Assembly (NCBI GenBank): GCA_903850335.1
Contig: CAINLJ010000078.1
Location: 1-49,719, forward strand
Source of the DNA: an uncultured Bacteroidia bacterium
GTDB taxonomy: Bacteria > Bacteroidota > Bacteroidia > Bacteroidales > Prolixibacteraceae
DNA length: 49,719 nt
Direction of reading: 5' to 3'
This document shows positions 8,099-16,848 of the stretch, in pieces; position 1 is the stretch's first letter, and the number at the start of each line of letters is the position of its first letter. The translations under genes and the position numbers were made by a program. The notes beneath the pieces were generated by a model. It was given only the letters and a program-made list of their open reading frames with translations. It had not been told where the DNA came from and made no database searches.

Positions 8099-9088
8099 TT
8101 ATTTGTCATCGTCTTCTACATATTCATCTTCAGGATAGGGAAGATAATCTTCTTCCTGAGTTATTTTGTGTTCGATTTTTTCAAGTAAAATAGTCCACTT
8201 TGCCCATTTGAATTTCGTCCGGGCAAGATAAATAAAAAGTGTGGAGAGTATCAGAAATGCAATTAAATCTAAAAGCGGATTAAAGGCTGTGATACGGAAT
8301 AATGCAGGCGTCTGTAATGCACTTGAATCCTGGGTGAAAAATACGGCCAGAAAAATATTGTTCATTGCATGGACTCCCCAGGCAAGCTCAATTCCATCAT
8401 CCATGAGCACGCAAATTCCGAAAATTATGCCAAACCAAACATATTGAGAGAGTGAGATGAACAATCCAAATTCTTTAACTTCGGGATTGAAAATGTGAAG
8501 TCCTCCAAAAATTATAGAGGTGGCTAGTAGTGGCATCCACCTGAATTTTAAAATCCTGGAAAACCCCTGCATCAGGTAACCCCTGAAAAACACCTCTTCG
8601 AATCCCGTCTGTAATGGTAGTAATAAAACTGATAAACCGGTTAGTATTAATAAGGTTTTTGGGTCAAACTGAAGTTTAATATTTTGATATCCTGATAGCG
8701 TTGCGAAGATAGAATAGATAGCCATCAGTAAAAACCAGATGCCAGCAGCCCAGAAAAATCGTTTCCACCGGAAATCCTTATTCCCTGTCAGCAGAGAGCG
8801 GACTGAACGGCCATGTATTGGTTTAATTAATATTAACAAAGAAAAAAGTCCAAGTATAAACGGAATCATCATCAGGGCAAAGCCTGTTAGAGGATCTATT
8901 TCATACGCAGCAAGATCAAGGAAATTTTCTGGATTGGGATGCAGGTCAGGATTTTCTGATAATTTTGAGGAAATAAGAATTTGAAGAGGAATGGCACCAA
9001 CGATCTGAGAAACAATTACAACGATTATAATCATCGCAACCCATCTGCCAATTTCATTCCGGCCTTTATTCCCCTGTTCAAGAAACAT
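8099..9088 (-). CDS. CPBP family intramembrane metalloprotease
   Basis: A 329-aa polytopic membrane protein (7-8 hydrophobic segments) with the CPBP/Rce1 active-site motifs: FEEVFFRGYLMQG (the EExxxR motif), GGLHIFNPE (first His) and HAMNN (second His). Family members are intramembrane glutamate proteases or bacteriocin self-immunity proteins. The C-terminus is acidic (DEYVEDDDK). It precedes the ABC exporter pair by 21 bp, so it may help process or protect against an exported product, which is inference. No peptide substrate gene is visible nearby. Confidence 0.88.
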   Translation of the reverse strand: MFLEQGNKGRNEIGRWVAMIIIVVIVSQIVGAIPLQILISSKLSENPDLHPNPENFLDLAAYEIDPLTGFALMMIPFILGLFSLLILIKPIHGRSVRSLLTGNKDFRWKRFFWAAGIWFLLMAIYSIFATLSGYQNIKLQFDPKTLLILTGLSVLLLPLQTGFEEVFFRGYLMQGFSRILKFRWMPLLATSIIFGGLHIFNPEVKEFGLFISLSQYVWFGIIFGICVLMDDGIELAWGVHAMNNIFLAVFFTQDSSALQTPALFRITAFNPLLDLIAFLILSTLFIYLARTKFKWAKWTILLEKIEHKITQEEDYLPYPEDEYVEDDDK

Positions 9089-9178
9089 AGTATTGTTTTA
9101 TTTTTACACCTCACGAAATTGACTAAAAAATTGGACAATAAAGAGATATAATCGAAATTTTTACAAATATTTTGATAA

Positions 9179-9643
9179 TTAGTATTTGCCAAAATACTTT
9201 TCAAGTCTGGTCGTTCTGTAAAGAAAAATCTCTTCGAGTTTTTTCCTGATAATCAGTTTGTTGGCTATGGATCCCAGGAATCCTAACGGAGGCTGATAAT
9301 CGACGATATCCGTCATAAGCACCCCATTGTCAACAGCCTCAATATGATGTTGATGGTGCCACATTTTATAGGGGCCGACTCTTTGTTCGTCGACGAAATA
9401 TTGAAGGGTTGTCACATGGGTGATCTCTGTTACCCAGGTCGTTTTTATTCCAAATAAGGGACTTACCCGGTAGGCAATTATCATTCCGGGATACATCTTT
9501 TCAGGGAGCTTTTCAGAGATTACATCAAACCCCATGTATTCCGGAGTTATTTGCTTAAGATTGGCAGGGGAGGAGATAAAATCCCAGACTTCCTGCATAG
9601 AGGCAGGAATTAATTGTGTTTTTCGAAAATTATAAATGGGCAT
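9179..9643 (-). CDS. SRPBCC family (START-like) protein
   Basis: A 154-aa soluble protein. The N-terminus RKTQLIPASMQEVWDFIS and the pattern of beta strands ending in a long C-terminal helix fit the SRPBCC/Bet v1 fold (YfiT/CoxG-type cyclase/dehydrase relatives). Members bind a hydrophobic ligand; no catalytic residue can be named. It follows tspO by 48 bp on the same strand and precedes the CPBP gene by 90 bp, so it probably belongs with the tspO-SDR group. Confidence 0.8.
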   Translation of the reverse strand: MPIYNFRKTQLIPASMQEVWDFISSPANLKQITPEYMGFDVISEKLPEKMYPGMIIAYRVSPLFGIKTTWVTEITHVTTLQYFVDEQRVGPYKMWHHQHHIEAVDNGVLMTDIVDYQPPLGFLGSIANKLIIRKKLEEIFLYRTTRLEKYFGKY

Positions 9644-9691
9644 AATGGTTACACAGATAAAATGAATTAATCAGGTTAGATTCAGTAAGCA

Positions 9692-10168
9692 TCAATTAAG
9701 AAACCAGATAGCCAGGTTCAGACTGGAAGCAAAAGAGACCCATAGCAGGTAAGGTATCTGAAGATATGCGGCAATCTTATTTACCCTTCTGAAAAGGATT
9801 ATCATTAGGAGGATACTTATCCAGATCATAATAATTTCAATGAATGCAATGCCTGTCAGATGGAATTTAAAAAACAGGAAACTCCAAAGGAAATTTAAGG
9901 TTATCTGAACAAAAAAGATCGTCAGTGCTCTGCTTCGGTTTTTCCCCGTCGCCGATTGCCAGATCATAAACAAGGAGACTCCCATTAAAATGTAGAGAAG
10001 TGTCCAAACAGGGCCAAAGAGGTAGTTTGGTGGATTAAATGAAGGTTTTATAAGTGAAACATACCATTCCTGGATCCCTGCAGCCGTTGCATAACCAGAT
10101 AACCCGCCAATAATTAATGGAAAGAGCAGGCATAAAAATAAGATTCCCGTAGTTTTTAGTATGGTCAT
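9692..10168 (-). CDS. tspO: TspO/MBR family tryptophan-rich sensory protein
   Basis: A 158-aa protein with five membrane helices. The family signature WYVSLIKPSFNPPNYLFGPVW lies near residues 33-53. The reading frame is open further upstream (to 10282, inside the SDR gene), but the start at MTILKTTGILFLC (10168) gives the normal family length and begins with the first helix, so I chose it. TspO proteins bind porphyrins and act in stress or light responses. With this start the gene follows the SDR gene by 26 bp, and the SRPBCC gene comes next. Confidence 0.9.
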   Translation of the reverse strand: MTILKTTGILFLCLLFPLIIGGLSGYATAAGIQEWYVSLIKPSFNPPNYLFGPVWTLLYILMGVSLFMIWQSATGKNRSRALTIFFVQITLNFLWSFLFFKFHLTGIAFIEIIMIWISILLMIILFRRVNKIAAYLQIPYLLWVSFASSLNLAIWFLN

Positions 10169-10194
10169 TTTTAATAAATAACGTATTAATGAAT

Positions 10195-11628
10195 TTACTG
10201 TCTTGTTGCTATCGCCCTGATCATTCCGCTGAATATATATCCATGAAAAGGGAGTACTGAAAACCAGTACAGACGACCCCAAATGCCTAAAGGCCTGAAT
10301 GTAGCCGTCTGAACAATCTCATTATTGTTTATAATCCTGAATTCAAGCCATGCCTCACCGGGTAGTTTCATTTCGGCATAGAGCAACAATCTTTTCTCTG
10401 ATTTACTGGCTAATAATACTCTCCAAAAATCGAGTGGCTCACCGGCCGAAATCTCCATCGGGTTTTTCCTTCCGCGACGTAGTCCTACACCTCCTGTCAT
10501 ACGGTCCATATAACCCCTTATTTCCCAAAGCCAGTTTGCATGATACCATCCCCGGGTTCCTCCAATTGACCAAATATTCTGCATTACCTGCTCGACAGAC
10601 TGCTTGATTTTATACCTCCGCTTGTCAACGAAGCACCCAAATTTGGGCACCTGGATGTGTGGCGTGATTCCATTCAGCAGGATTGTGCTTGTAAGTGCAT
10701 CCTTCCAGCTCGATACAACCTGGTTTTGCTCAATTCTGCCAAAAGCCAGTTGAATAGCCTTGTTATATCCAATTAAATCTATCCCTCCAATCAACTCATT
10801 CAGATTGCTTTCTTTGCAAATAATTTCAACTTTCATGCTATTCACAAGGTGTGTTGCCAGAGAATACGATGTAGTCGTAACAAAATACAGCCAGTAGGAC
10901 GAAAGTCTGGGTGTCATTACAGGTACCACCCAGATTACACGCTTAAGTCCTCTTACCTTTGCAAACCGGAGCAGCATCTCTTTGTAAGTGAGGATTTTGG
11001 TCCCGCCAATATCATAGCTGTTATTATATGTTGGTTTATTTTTGAGTACTCCTAATAAATATTGGAGCACATTCCTTATGGCAATAGGTTGCGACCTTGT
11101 ATTTAACCATTGGGGACCAATAATCATAGGAAGCTTTTCCACCAGATCGCGTATGATTTCGAAGGATGCACTTCCCGATCCGATAATGATGCCGGCTTTT
11201 AGGGTTGTGAGTCCATATTTTTCTGACTGCAGGATCTCTTCAACATTTTTTCGCGAGTTGAGGTGTTTTGAAAGTTGTTGAGTATTTGTAATTCCACTTA
11301 AATAGATAACCTGCTCTGCATTGGTCTGTTCGATACGGTACCTGAAATTACGTGCCGACACGTCTTCCAGTTTTGCAAAATCACCTGTGCTTGTCGACAT
11401 TGAATGGATCAGGTAATAGGCCACATCTATATCAACAGGAATACGATCAAGTGTCTGCTCGTCGAGAAAATTAACCTCAATGACAATCAGGTCTGATGTT
11501 GTATACCGCTCTCTGTTAAAACGCGAAATATCACGGACACAGCAGACCACCTGGTGGCCATTCTCCAGCAGGACAGGAAGGAGACGCTGAGCAATATATC
11601 CGGTAGCTCCGGTAAGAAGAATTTTCAT
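10195..11628 (-). CDS. SDR-family NAD(P)-binding protein with DUF2867 domain
   Basis: A 477-aa protein. The atypical SDR domain (1-about 300) opens with the Rossmann motif LLTGATGYIAQRLLP and contains GSGSASFEIIRDLVEKLP. A C-terminal DUF2867-type domain (about 330-477) contains GTRGWYHANWLWEIRGYMD and RPLGIWGRLYWFSVLPFH. This architecture (YbjT-like plus DUF2867) is common near tspO and light-response genes, as here. Substrate unknown. TATATTTG on the minus strand (11650-11657) could be its -7 box, 22 bp before the ATG. Confidence 0.87.
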   Translation of the reverse strand: MKILLTGATGYIAQRLLPVLLENGHQVVCCVRDISRFNRERYTTSDLIVIEVNFLDEQTLDRIPVDIDVAYYLIHSMSTSTGDFAKLEDVSARNFRYRIEQTNAEQVIYLSGITNTQQLSKHLNSRKNVEEILQSEKYGLTTLKAGIIIGSGSASFEIIRDLVEKLPMIIGPQWLNTRSQPIAIRNVLQYLLGVLKNKPTYNNSYDIGGTKILTYKEMLLRFAKVRGLKRVIWVVPVMTPRLSSYWLYFVTTTSYSLATHLVNSMKVEIICKESNLNELIGGIDLIGYNKAIQLAFGRIEQNQVVSSWKDALTSTILLNGITPHIQVPKFGCFVDKRRYKIKQSVEQVMQNIWSIGGTRGWYHANWLWEIRGYMDRMTGGVGLRRGRKNPMEISAGEPLDFWRVLLASKSEKRLLLYAEMKLPGEAWLEFRIINNNEIVQTATFRPLGIWGRLYWFSVLPFHGYIFSGMIRAIATRQ

Positions 11629-11661
11629 CCGGGAGAATTATTATGAACACAAATATACGAA

Positions 11662-11691
11662 AAAGAGGATGCCGGAAACGACACCCTCTTT
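11662..11691 (-). terminator. Intrinsic terminator of carAB
   Basis: AAAGAGG (11662-11668) pairs with CCTCTTT (11685-11691), with an extra TG/CA pair inside. On the minus strand the stem is followed by TTTTT. It begins about 20 bp past the carB stop. Confidence 0.7.
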
Positions 11692-11710
11692 ATAAAAAGG
11701 TTTTCAGTAA

Positions 11711-14700
11711 TTACTTGTATTCGTTCCAGGCCTTTATCGAGACGCTCTCAAGGTCAAGTTTGCAAATACTGTAAATAAAAGCACTTGCAACGCGGGCATT
11801 TGTAATCAAAGGGATATTAAAATCGATTGCACTTCTGCGTATATTATATCCATTTGATAACTCCCTCGTTGTATGATCTTTGGGAATATTGATCACCATT
11901 TCAATTTTTCTGTTCCTGATAAGATCCAGCGTATTTGGCTGCATCTCATTTTCATCAGGCCAGAAAACCTGTTCAGTTTCGACGCCATTTTCCTCAAAGA
12001 AGTTATGGGTACCACCGGTTGCATAAATTGTGAAACCGCGCTCCTTCAGCATTTTGGCACTTTCAAGTAGCTCGATTTTGCCACGTGTTGGACCCGAAGA
12101 GATAAGGATTGTCTTTTTAGGAATTCTGTAACCAACAGACAACATGGATTTTAGTAATGCTTCATAGAAATTTTCACCTATGCAGGCTACTTCTCCTGTC
12201 GAAGCCATGTCGACACCTGTAACGGGATCGGCATTTAAGAGCCTGTGAAAAGAAAACTGAGGAGCCTTTACACCCACATAATCGAGTTCAAATAAAGATT
12301 TGTCCGGTTTCTCAAATGGCACATCCAGCATTGCCTTTGTCGCAATTTCGATTAAGTTGGTTCGCAGTACCTTTGATACAAAAGGGAAAGAGCGCGAGGC
12401 CCGAAGGTTACACTCTATAACCTTGATATCATTATCTTTCGCGAGATACTGAATATTGAATGGCCCGGTAATCTCCAGTGCGGCTGCAATCTTGCGCGAA
12501 ATTTTCTTGATACGTCTTATCGTTTCAATATAAAGCTTCTGTGGAGGAAAGACTATTGTTGCATCACCCGAGTGAACGCCTGCAAACTCAACGTGTTCCG
12601 AGATGGCATAAGCAACGATTTCACCGTTTTTTGCTACAGCATCGACCTCAATTTCTTTTGCATTTTCGATGAACTCAGAAACCACGACAGGGTGTTCCTT
12701 CGATACTTTGGTAGCAAGAGTAAGGAAATGGTGAAGTTGGTCTTTGTTTGAAACGACGTTCATTGCTGCACCGGAAAGCACATACGATGGCCGGATCAAC
12801 ACCGGGAAGCCTACCTCATCAACAAACCGGTTGATATCCTCTATTGTGGTCAGCTGGCTCCATCTTGGCTGATCTACGTCCAGTCTGTCAAGCATTGCCG
12901 AAAATTTATTACGGTCTTCTGCATTATCGATTTTCTCTGCACTCGTTCCAAGGATAGGGATTCCCTGACGATGTAATCTCATCGCAAGATTATTTGGAAT
13001 TTGACCGCCCATAGAGAGTACAGTTCCTAAAGGTTGTTCCAAATCACAGATATCCAATACTCTTTCGAGCGTAAGTTCGTCAAAATAGAGTCTGTCGCAA
13101 GTATCATAATCCGTTGAAACAGTTTCAGGATTATAATTGATCATGATAGAACGGAACCCTTCTTTTCGGATTGTATTCACTGCATTTACCGAACACCAGT
13201 CAAATTCAACAGACGACCCGATACGGTAGGCACCTGAACCCAGAACAATCACAGATTTTTTGTCGTGCTGAAACTCAACATCGTTTTCTGTTCCGTTGTA
13301 AGTAACATACAGGTAGTTTGTCAAGGCCGGATATTCACCTGCCAGAGTATCTATTTGTTTAATAACCGGTACAATACCCAGACTCTTCCTATGGGCTCTT
13401 ACTTTTAGAAGGTCGGCCTGAATAAACTCGTCTGAATTCTTAAGTACGAGTCTAGCAATCTGAAAGTCCGAATAACCCTGTTTCTTCGCAAGTAACAATG
13501 TTTCAAATGGAAGTTGCTCAAGAGTATTAAATTTGATCAGCTCATTACGAAGATTATAAATATTTTGAAGTTTTTCCAGAAACCATTTGTCTATGCGGGT
13601 AATACTCCAGATTTTATCGACTGAATAACCTTTGTGCATCGCCTCTGCAATGGCGAATATACGTCTGTCGGTAGGATTTATTAATTCGCCGTCGATATCA
13701 GTAATCTCCATCTCGCCACGGTTTGCGACGAAGCCATGCATTCCAGCCCCAACCATGCGGATTCCTTTTTGAATCGCTTCTTCGAACGATCTGCCGATAG
13801 CCATTATCTCACCGACTGATTTCATGCTCGATCCGAGAGTTTTAGATACTCCCTCAAATTTATTGAGGTCCCAGCGCGGAATCTTGACAACTACATAATC
13901 CAACGCAGGTTCGAAGCAAGCAGTCGTAACCTTTGTGACAGAATTTTTTAACTCATGAAGGCCATATCCGAGTCCCAGTTTGGCTGCTACAAATGCGAGC
14001 GGATAACCAGTGGCCTTGGAGGCAAGTGCAGAAGATCTTGAAAGTCTTGCATTTACTTCGATTACACGGTAATCTTCCGAATGGGGATCCAGGGCAAACT
14101 GAACGTTACACTCACCAATCACACCAATCTTGCGGATTATCTTGATTGAAAGTGCCCTAAGTTTGTGGTATTCGTCATTCGACAAAGTTTGAGAGGGTGC
14201 CACAACGATTGACTCTCCGGTATGGATACCCAGCGGGTCAAAGTTTTCCATATTACAGACTGTGATGCAATTGTCGTAAATATCGCGAACAACTTCGTAT
14301 TCAACCTCTTTCCATCCTTTAATGGATTCTTCAACAAGGATCTGTGGCGAATAGCTGAAAGCATTATCAGCCAGTTTATTAAGTTCTTCCTCGTTTGAGC
14401 AAAAACCTGATCCTAGTCCTCCAAGGGTGTATGCAGCCCTGATAATCAGAGGAAATCCGAGTTTTTTTGCGGCTTCGCGTGCTTTTTCAATGGAATCGCA
14501 CGCCACGCTTTTAGGGGTTAGAACATCGATCTCATGAAGAATATCAGAAAATATCTGACGATCTTCAGTATTAATTATTGACTGAACCGGAGTTCCGACG
14601 ACTTTAATGTTATGTTTTTCAAGGATTCCCTGTCTGAAGAGGTCTACACCACAGTTCAGGGCTGTCTGTCCTCCAAAAGCAAGAAGGATACCATCCGGTT

Positions 14701-14941
14701 TCTCCTTTTCAATTACTTTCTCAACAAAAGTGGCGGTTACGGGGAGGAAATATATTTTATCTGCAATTTCTTCTGAAGTTTGTATCGTAGCAATATTTGG
14801 ATTTATCAGGATTGTATAAACCCCTTCTTCTTTTAATGCCTTAAGTGCCTGTGAACCAGAATAATCAAATTCGCCAGCCTCTCCGATCTTTAACGCCCCT
14901 GAACCAAGGACGATTACTTTTTTTATAGTTGAGTTAATCAT
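11711..14941 (-). CDS. carB: Carbamoyl-phosphate synthase large subunit
   Basis: A 1076-aa synthetase, the usual full length. It has two homologous halves, each opening with a pre-ATP-grasp segment (VLGSGALKIGEAGEFDYSGS near 11; VLGSGAYRIGSSVEFDW near 563) followed by an ATP-grasp domain, and a C-terminal MGS-like allosteric domain (about 940-1070, starting ILISSGPTRGK). It makes carbamoyl phosphate from bicarbonate, ammonia channelled from CarA and two ATP, feeding pyrimidine and arginine synthesis. Its ATG overlaps the carA stop by 4 nt (ATGA), so translation is probably coupled. Transcript control is likely set by the leader upstream of carA. Confidence 0.98.
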   Translation of the reverse strand: MINSTIKKVIVLGSGALKIGEAGEFDYSGSQALKALKEEGVYTILINPNIATIQTSEEIADKIYFLPVTATFVEKVIEKEKPDGILLAFGGQTALNCGVDLFRQGILEKHNIKVVGTPVQSIINTEDRQIFSDILHEIDVLTPKSVACDSIEKAREAAKKLGFPLIIRAAYTLGGLGSGFCSNEEELNKLADNAFSYSPQILVEESIKGWKEVEYEVVRDIYDNCITVCNMENFDPLGIHTGESIVVAPSQTLSNDEYHKLRALSIKIIRKIGVIGECNVQFALDPHSEDYRVIEVNARLSRSSALASKATGYPLAFVAAKLGLGYGLHELKNSVTKVTTACFEPALDYVVVKIPRWDLNKFEGVSKTLGSSMKSVGEIMAIGRSFEEAIQKGIRMVGAGMHGFVANRGEMEITDIDGELINPTDRRIFAIAEAMHKGYSVDKIWSITRIDKWFLEKLQNIYNLRNELIKFNTLEQLPFETLLLAKKQGYSDFQIARLVLKNSDEFIQADLLKVRAHRKSLGIVPVIKQIDTLAGEYPALTNYLYVTYNGTENDVEFQHDKKSVIVLGSGAYRIGSSVEFDWCSVNAVNTIRKEGFRSIMINYNPETVSTDYDTCDRLYFDELTLERVLDICDLEQPLGTVLSMGGQIPNNLAMRLHRQGIPILGTSAEKIDNAEDRNKFSAMLDRLDVDQPRWSQLTTIEDINRFVDEVGFPVLIRPSYVLSGAAMNVVSNKDQLHHFLTLATKVSKEHPVVVSEFIENAKEIEVDAVAKNGEIVAYAISEHVEFAGVHSGDATIVFPPQKLYIETIRRIKKISRKIAAALEITGPFNIQYLAKDNDIKVIECNLRASRSFPFVSKVLRTNLIEIATKAMLDVPFEKPDKSLFELDYVGVKAPQFSFHRLLNADPVTGVDMASTGEVACIGENFYEALLKSMLSVGYRIPKKTILISSGPTRGKIELLESAKMLKERGFTIYATGGTHNFFEENGVETEQVFWPDENEMQPNTLDLIRNRKIEMVINIPKDHTTRELSNGYNIRRSAIDFNIPLITNARVASAFIYSICKLDLESVSIKAWNEYK

Positions 14942-16017
14942 TTATCTGATTTGTTTTTTTTTACACTTTCAATGAAATCATCAAACAAAAATTCTGTATC
15001 CACCGGACCGGATGAGGCTTCAGGGTGAAATTGCGTTGAAAAGAACGGTTTTGACTGATGCCTGATCCCTTCGTTTGTATTGTCATTAACGTTTACAAAA
15101 AGCGATTCCCAACCTTCGGGCAGCGTTTCGTCGGCAATCGCAAATCCATGATTCTGTGACGTGATGAAGCATCTGTTTGTTCCTTTAAGAAGGACCGGCT
15201 GATTGTGACTGCGATGTCCGTATTTCAGCTTGTAGGTTTCGGCACCTGCGGCTAATCCAAGTAATTGATTGCCCAGGCAGATTCCCATAATAGGTTTGTC
15301 CTGAGCAATGACTGTTTTGATGTGTTTTACAGTTAAGCCGCACATTGCGGGATCGCCAGGTCCGTTTGTAAGGAACAATCCGTCGTATTCCAGCTGTGTA
15401 AAGTCATAATCCCATGGAACCCTGATTACAGTAGTATTCCGCTTAAGCAGACAACGTATGATATTATTTTTTACACCACAGTCGACCATGACGATCTTAT
15501 ATTCTCCATCACCGTAAGTCTCAACTTTATCTGTACTTGCGATGGCAACCAGGTTAACAAGGTTAGGATCAAAGAATTCAATCTCCTCTCCATCAAACTC
15601 AATCTTCCCCAGAAGGGAACCTTTTTCTCTCAGAATTTTTGTAAGCCTGCGCGTGTCAATATCAAACAGACCAGGAATATGTTGGGATTTCAACCAGTCA
15701 CCCAGACTCATCATTGCATTCCAGTGACTGAAACCCACTGAATAGTCTGACACGATTAACCCCGTTATGTGAATCTTGTCAGATTCGAAGTGCCTGTGAA
15801 TTCCGTTCTCCCGATGATCCCTGGGTACACCATAATTGCCGATCAACGGATATGTTGAAACAAGTATTTGCCCGGTATAGGAGGGATCCGTCAGGCTTTC
15901 CGGATATCCTGTCATAGCAGTATAGAAAACTACCTCACCGGCGACAGACTTCTCATATCCGAACGATTTCCCTTCCAATACTGTTCCATCCTCAAGAATC
16001 AGTTTAACTTTTCGCAT
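14938..16017 (-). CDS. carA: Carbamoyl-phosphate synthase small subunit (glutamine amidotransferase)
   Basis: A 359-aa subunit. The N-terminal CPSase-small domain covers about 1-150 and the class I glutamine amidotransferase domain about 175-355, with nucleophile Cys247 in MGICLGNQLLG and the His/Glu pair in TQFHPEAS. It hydrolyses glutamine and passes ammonia to CarB. The 5' leader of about 140 nt contains a perfect Bacteroidota promoter, a 15-codon leader ORF and an intrinsic terminator overlapping that ORF. argR is divergent 325 bp away. Confidence 0.98.
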   Translation of the reverse strand: MRKVKLILEDGTVLEGKSFGYEKSVAGEVVFYTAMTGYPESLTDPSYTGQILVSTYPLIGNYGVPRDHRENGIHRHFESDKIHITGLIVSDYSVGFSHWNAMMSLGDWLKSQHIPGLFDIDTRRLTKILREKGSLLGKIEFDGEEIEFFDPNLVNLVAIASTDKVETYGDGEYKIVMVDCGVKNNIIRCLLKRNTTVIRVPWDYDFTQLEYDGLFLTNGPGDPAMCGLTVKHIKTVIAQDKPIMGICLGNQLLGLAAGAETYKLKYGHRSHNQPVLLKGTNRCFITSQNHGFAIADETLPEGWESLFVNVNDNTNEGIRHQSKPFFSTQFHPEASSGPVDTEFLFDDFIESVKKNKSDK

Positions 16018-16066
16018 TATACACTTATTTTTCTCTGGTTAATTTATTTTTCAACACTTCATTCTC

Positions 16067-16116
16067 AAAAAAAATGCGTTTTCATTACCTTTTTATCAGT
16101 AATAAAAACGCATTTT
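16067..16116 (-). terminator. Attenuator hairpin in the carA leader
   Basis: AAAACGCATTTT (16105-16116) and AAAATGCGTTTT (16071-16082) form a perfect 12-bp stem. Inside it ATTAC/GTAAT adds five more pairs after one mismatch. On the minus strand the stem runs into eight T residues (16067-16074), so it reads as an intrinsic terminator placed between the carA promoter and the carA ATG. The leader ORF (16085-16132) runs through its left arm and ends in the stem. Confidence 0.75.
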
Positions 16117-16132
16117 CCGGCGTCTTATTCAT
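16085..16132 (-). CDS. carA leader peptide (15 aa)
   Basis: A short ORF, MNKTPENAFLLLIKR, sits between the carA promoter and the carA start and overlaps the terminator hairpin: codons 7-11 form the left arm and the TAA stop lies in the upper stem. The stop overlaps a second ATG (TAATG) that opens a 6-codon frame through the right arm. The peptide is not Arg-rich (one AGG, the last codon) but is U-rich in the middle. Position rather than composition supports it; a pyrBI-like UTP-sensitive coupling or an Arg-codon stall are both possible. Too short to prove by sequence alone. Confidence 0.55.
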   Translation of the reverse strand: MNKTPENAFLLLIKR

Positions 16133-16161
16133 CGATATTCTGAGTTGATGTCGCACAGCCA

Positions 16162-16193
16162 CAAAAGTAATCTAATTAAATGAATCACGCAAA
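16162..16193 (-). promoter_or_regulatory. carA promoter
   Basis: On the minus strand TTTG (16190-16193) is followed after 20 nt by TACTTTTG (16162-16169), an exact match to the Bacteroidota -33 / -7 consensus. Transcription would start near 16155 and give a leader of about 138 nt before the carA ATG. Confidence 0.75.
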
Positions 16194-16272
16194 GTCATTC
16201 TAAAAAATTTATAATTATTCATATTAATTTAATAAATCAGGCTAAAATTAAATAAATATACATAAAACAGGG

Positions 16273-16300
16273 TTGTATTCAAAATAATTGCATAAAATTG
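16273..16300 (+). promoter_or_regulatory. Possible argR operon promoter
   Basis: TTG (16273-16275) lies 17 nt before TAAAATTG (16293-16300), one base off TAnnTTTG and slightly short in spacing. It would start transcription near 16307, just at the ARG-box-like palindrome before argR. Weak match, offered because no better one is present. Confidence 0.35.
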
Positions 16301-16308
16301 CACTCTTT

Positions 16309-16327
16309 AATGGAATAAATATTCATT
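16309..16327. promoter_or_regulatory. ARG-box-like palindrome before argR
   Basis: AATGGAATAAATATTCATT is a near-perfect inverted repeat resembling the ArgR operator (core TGAATAATTATTCA in enterobacteria). It ends 15 bp before the argR ATG, over the expected transcription start, which suits autorepression. A second AT-rich candidate (ATAATTATTCATA, near 16211-16223) lies on the carA side. Bacteroidota ArgR site preference is assumed similar. Confidence 0.45.
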
Positions 16328-16342
16328 AGAATTCAGCAATTA

Positions 16343-16828
16343 ATGAAAAACCGGTCTGAAAGAATATTGTTGATTAAGGCTATAATTTCCGAAGAGGTAA
16401 TTAGCAGTCAGGATGAACTTCAACTGAGGCTGCATGAGCGGGGCTGTGAAGTTACCCAGGCGACGCTTTCACGTGATTTGAAATCATTGCATGTCATGAA
16501 GGCAAATGATGAAAAGAACGGGTATGTATATCGGCTGTCTGACAATGAACAAACCAGCACTCAATGGACAGCAAATGTTTTCCAGCGTGATTACATGGCA
16601 GATGGCGTTGTTGGGATAGAATTTTCAGGAAATCTGGGAGTCATCAAAACAATGCCGGGATATGCCAACAGTGTGGCTATTTTGATTGACAAGGTTAACC
16701 CGTACGAGATTCTTGGGACTGTAGCCGGTGACGATACAATACTTCTTATCATGCGTGAAGGCATAGGACGTAGTGATGTTATTCAGGTGCTAAAATCAAT
16801 TATGCCAAAACTTGAAAATAAGATTTAA
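16343..16828 (+). CDS. argR: Arginine repressor ArgR
   Basis: A 161-aa regulator of the ArgR/AhrC family. The N-terminal winged helix (1-70) contains QDELQLRLHERGCEVTQA and TLSRDLKSLH (recognition helix). The C-terminal hexamerisation and arginine-binding domain (about 90-155) contains GTVAGDDTILLIMRE, the conserved GD-x-T segment. It leads the arg/pro gene cluster and faces carAB across a 325-bp control region with ARG-box-like palindromes, so it probably controls both. The next gene starts 20 bp downstream. Confidence 0.95.
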   Translation: MKNRSERILLIKAIISEEVISSQDELQLRLHERGCEVTQATLSRDLKSLHVMKANDEKNGYVYRLSDNEQTSTQWTANVFQRDYMADGVVGIEFSGNLGVIKTMPGYANSVAILIDKVNPYEILGTVAGDDTILLIMREGIGRSDVIQVLKSIMPKLENKI

Positions 16829-16848
16829 AAAAAAGAAGATTTAAAGCT

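Noticed and set aside
5811-9088. Bacteriocin or lantibiotic biosynthesis locus (ABC exporter plus CPBP protease)
   Set aside because: No precursor peptide, modification enzyme or peptidase-containing exporter is present; both families are common in housekeeping settings.
10169-10282. Upstream extension of tspO (38 more codons)
   Set aside because: The extension overlaps the SDR gene, is not hydrophobic and exceeds the family length; ATG 10168 fits better.
15868-16143. 91-codon plus-strand ORF over the carA leader
   Set aside because: It is antisense to the carA start, promoter leader and terminator; its composition follows from the A/T-rich hairpin.
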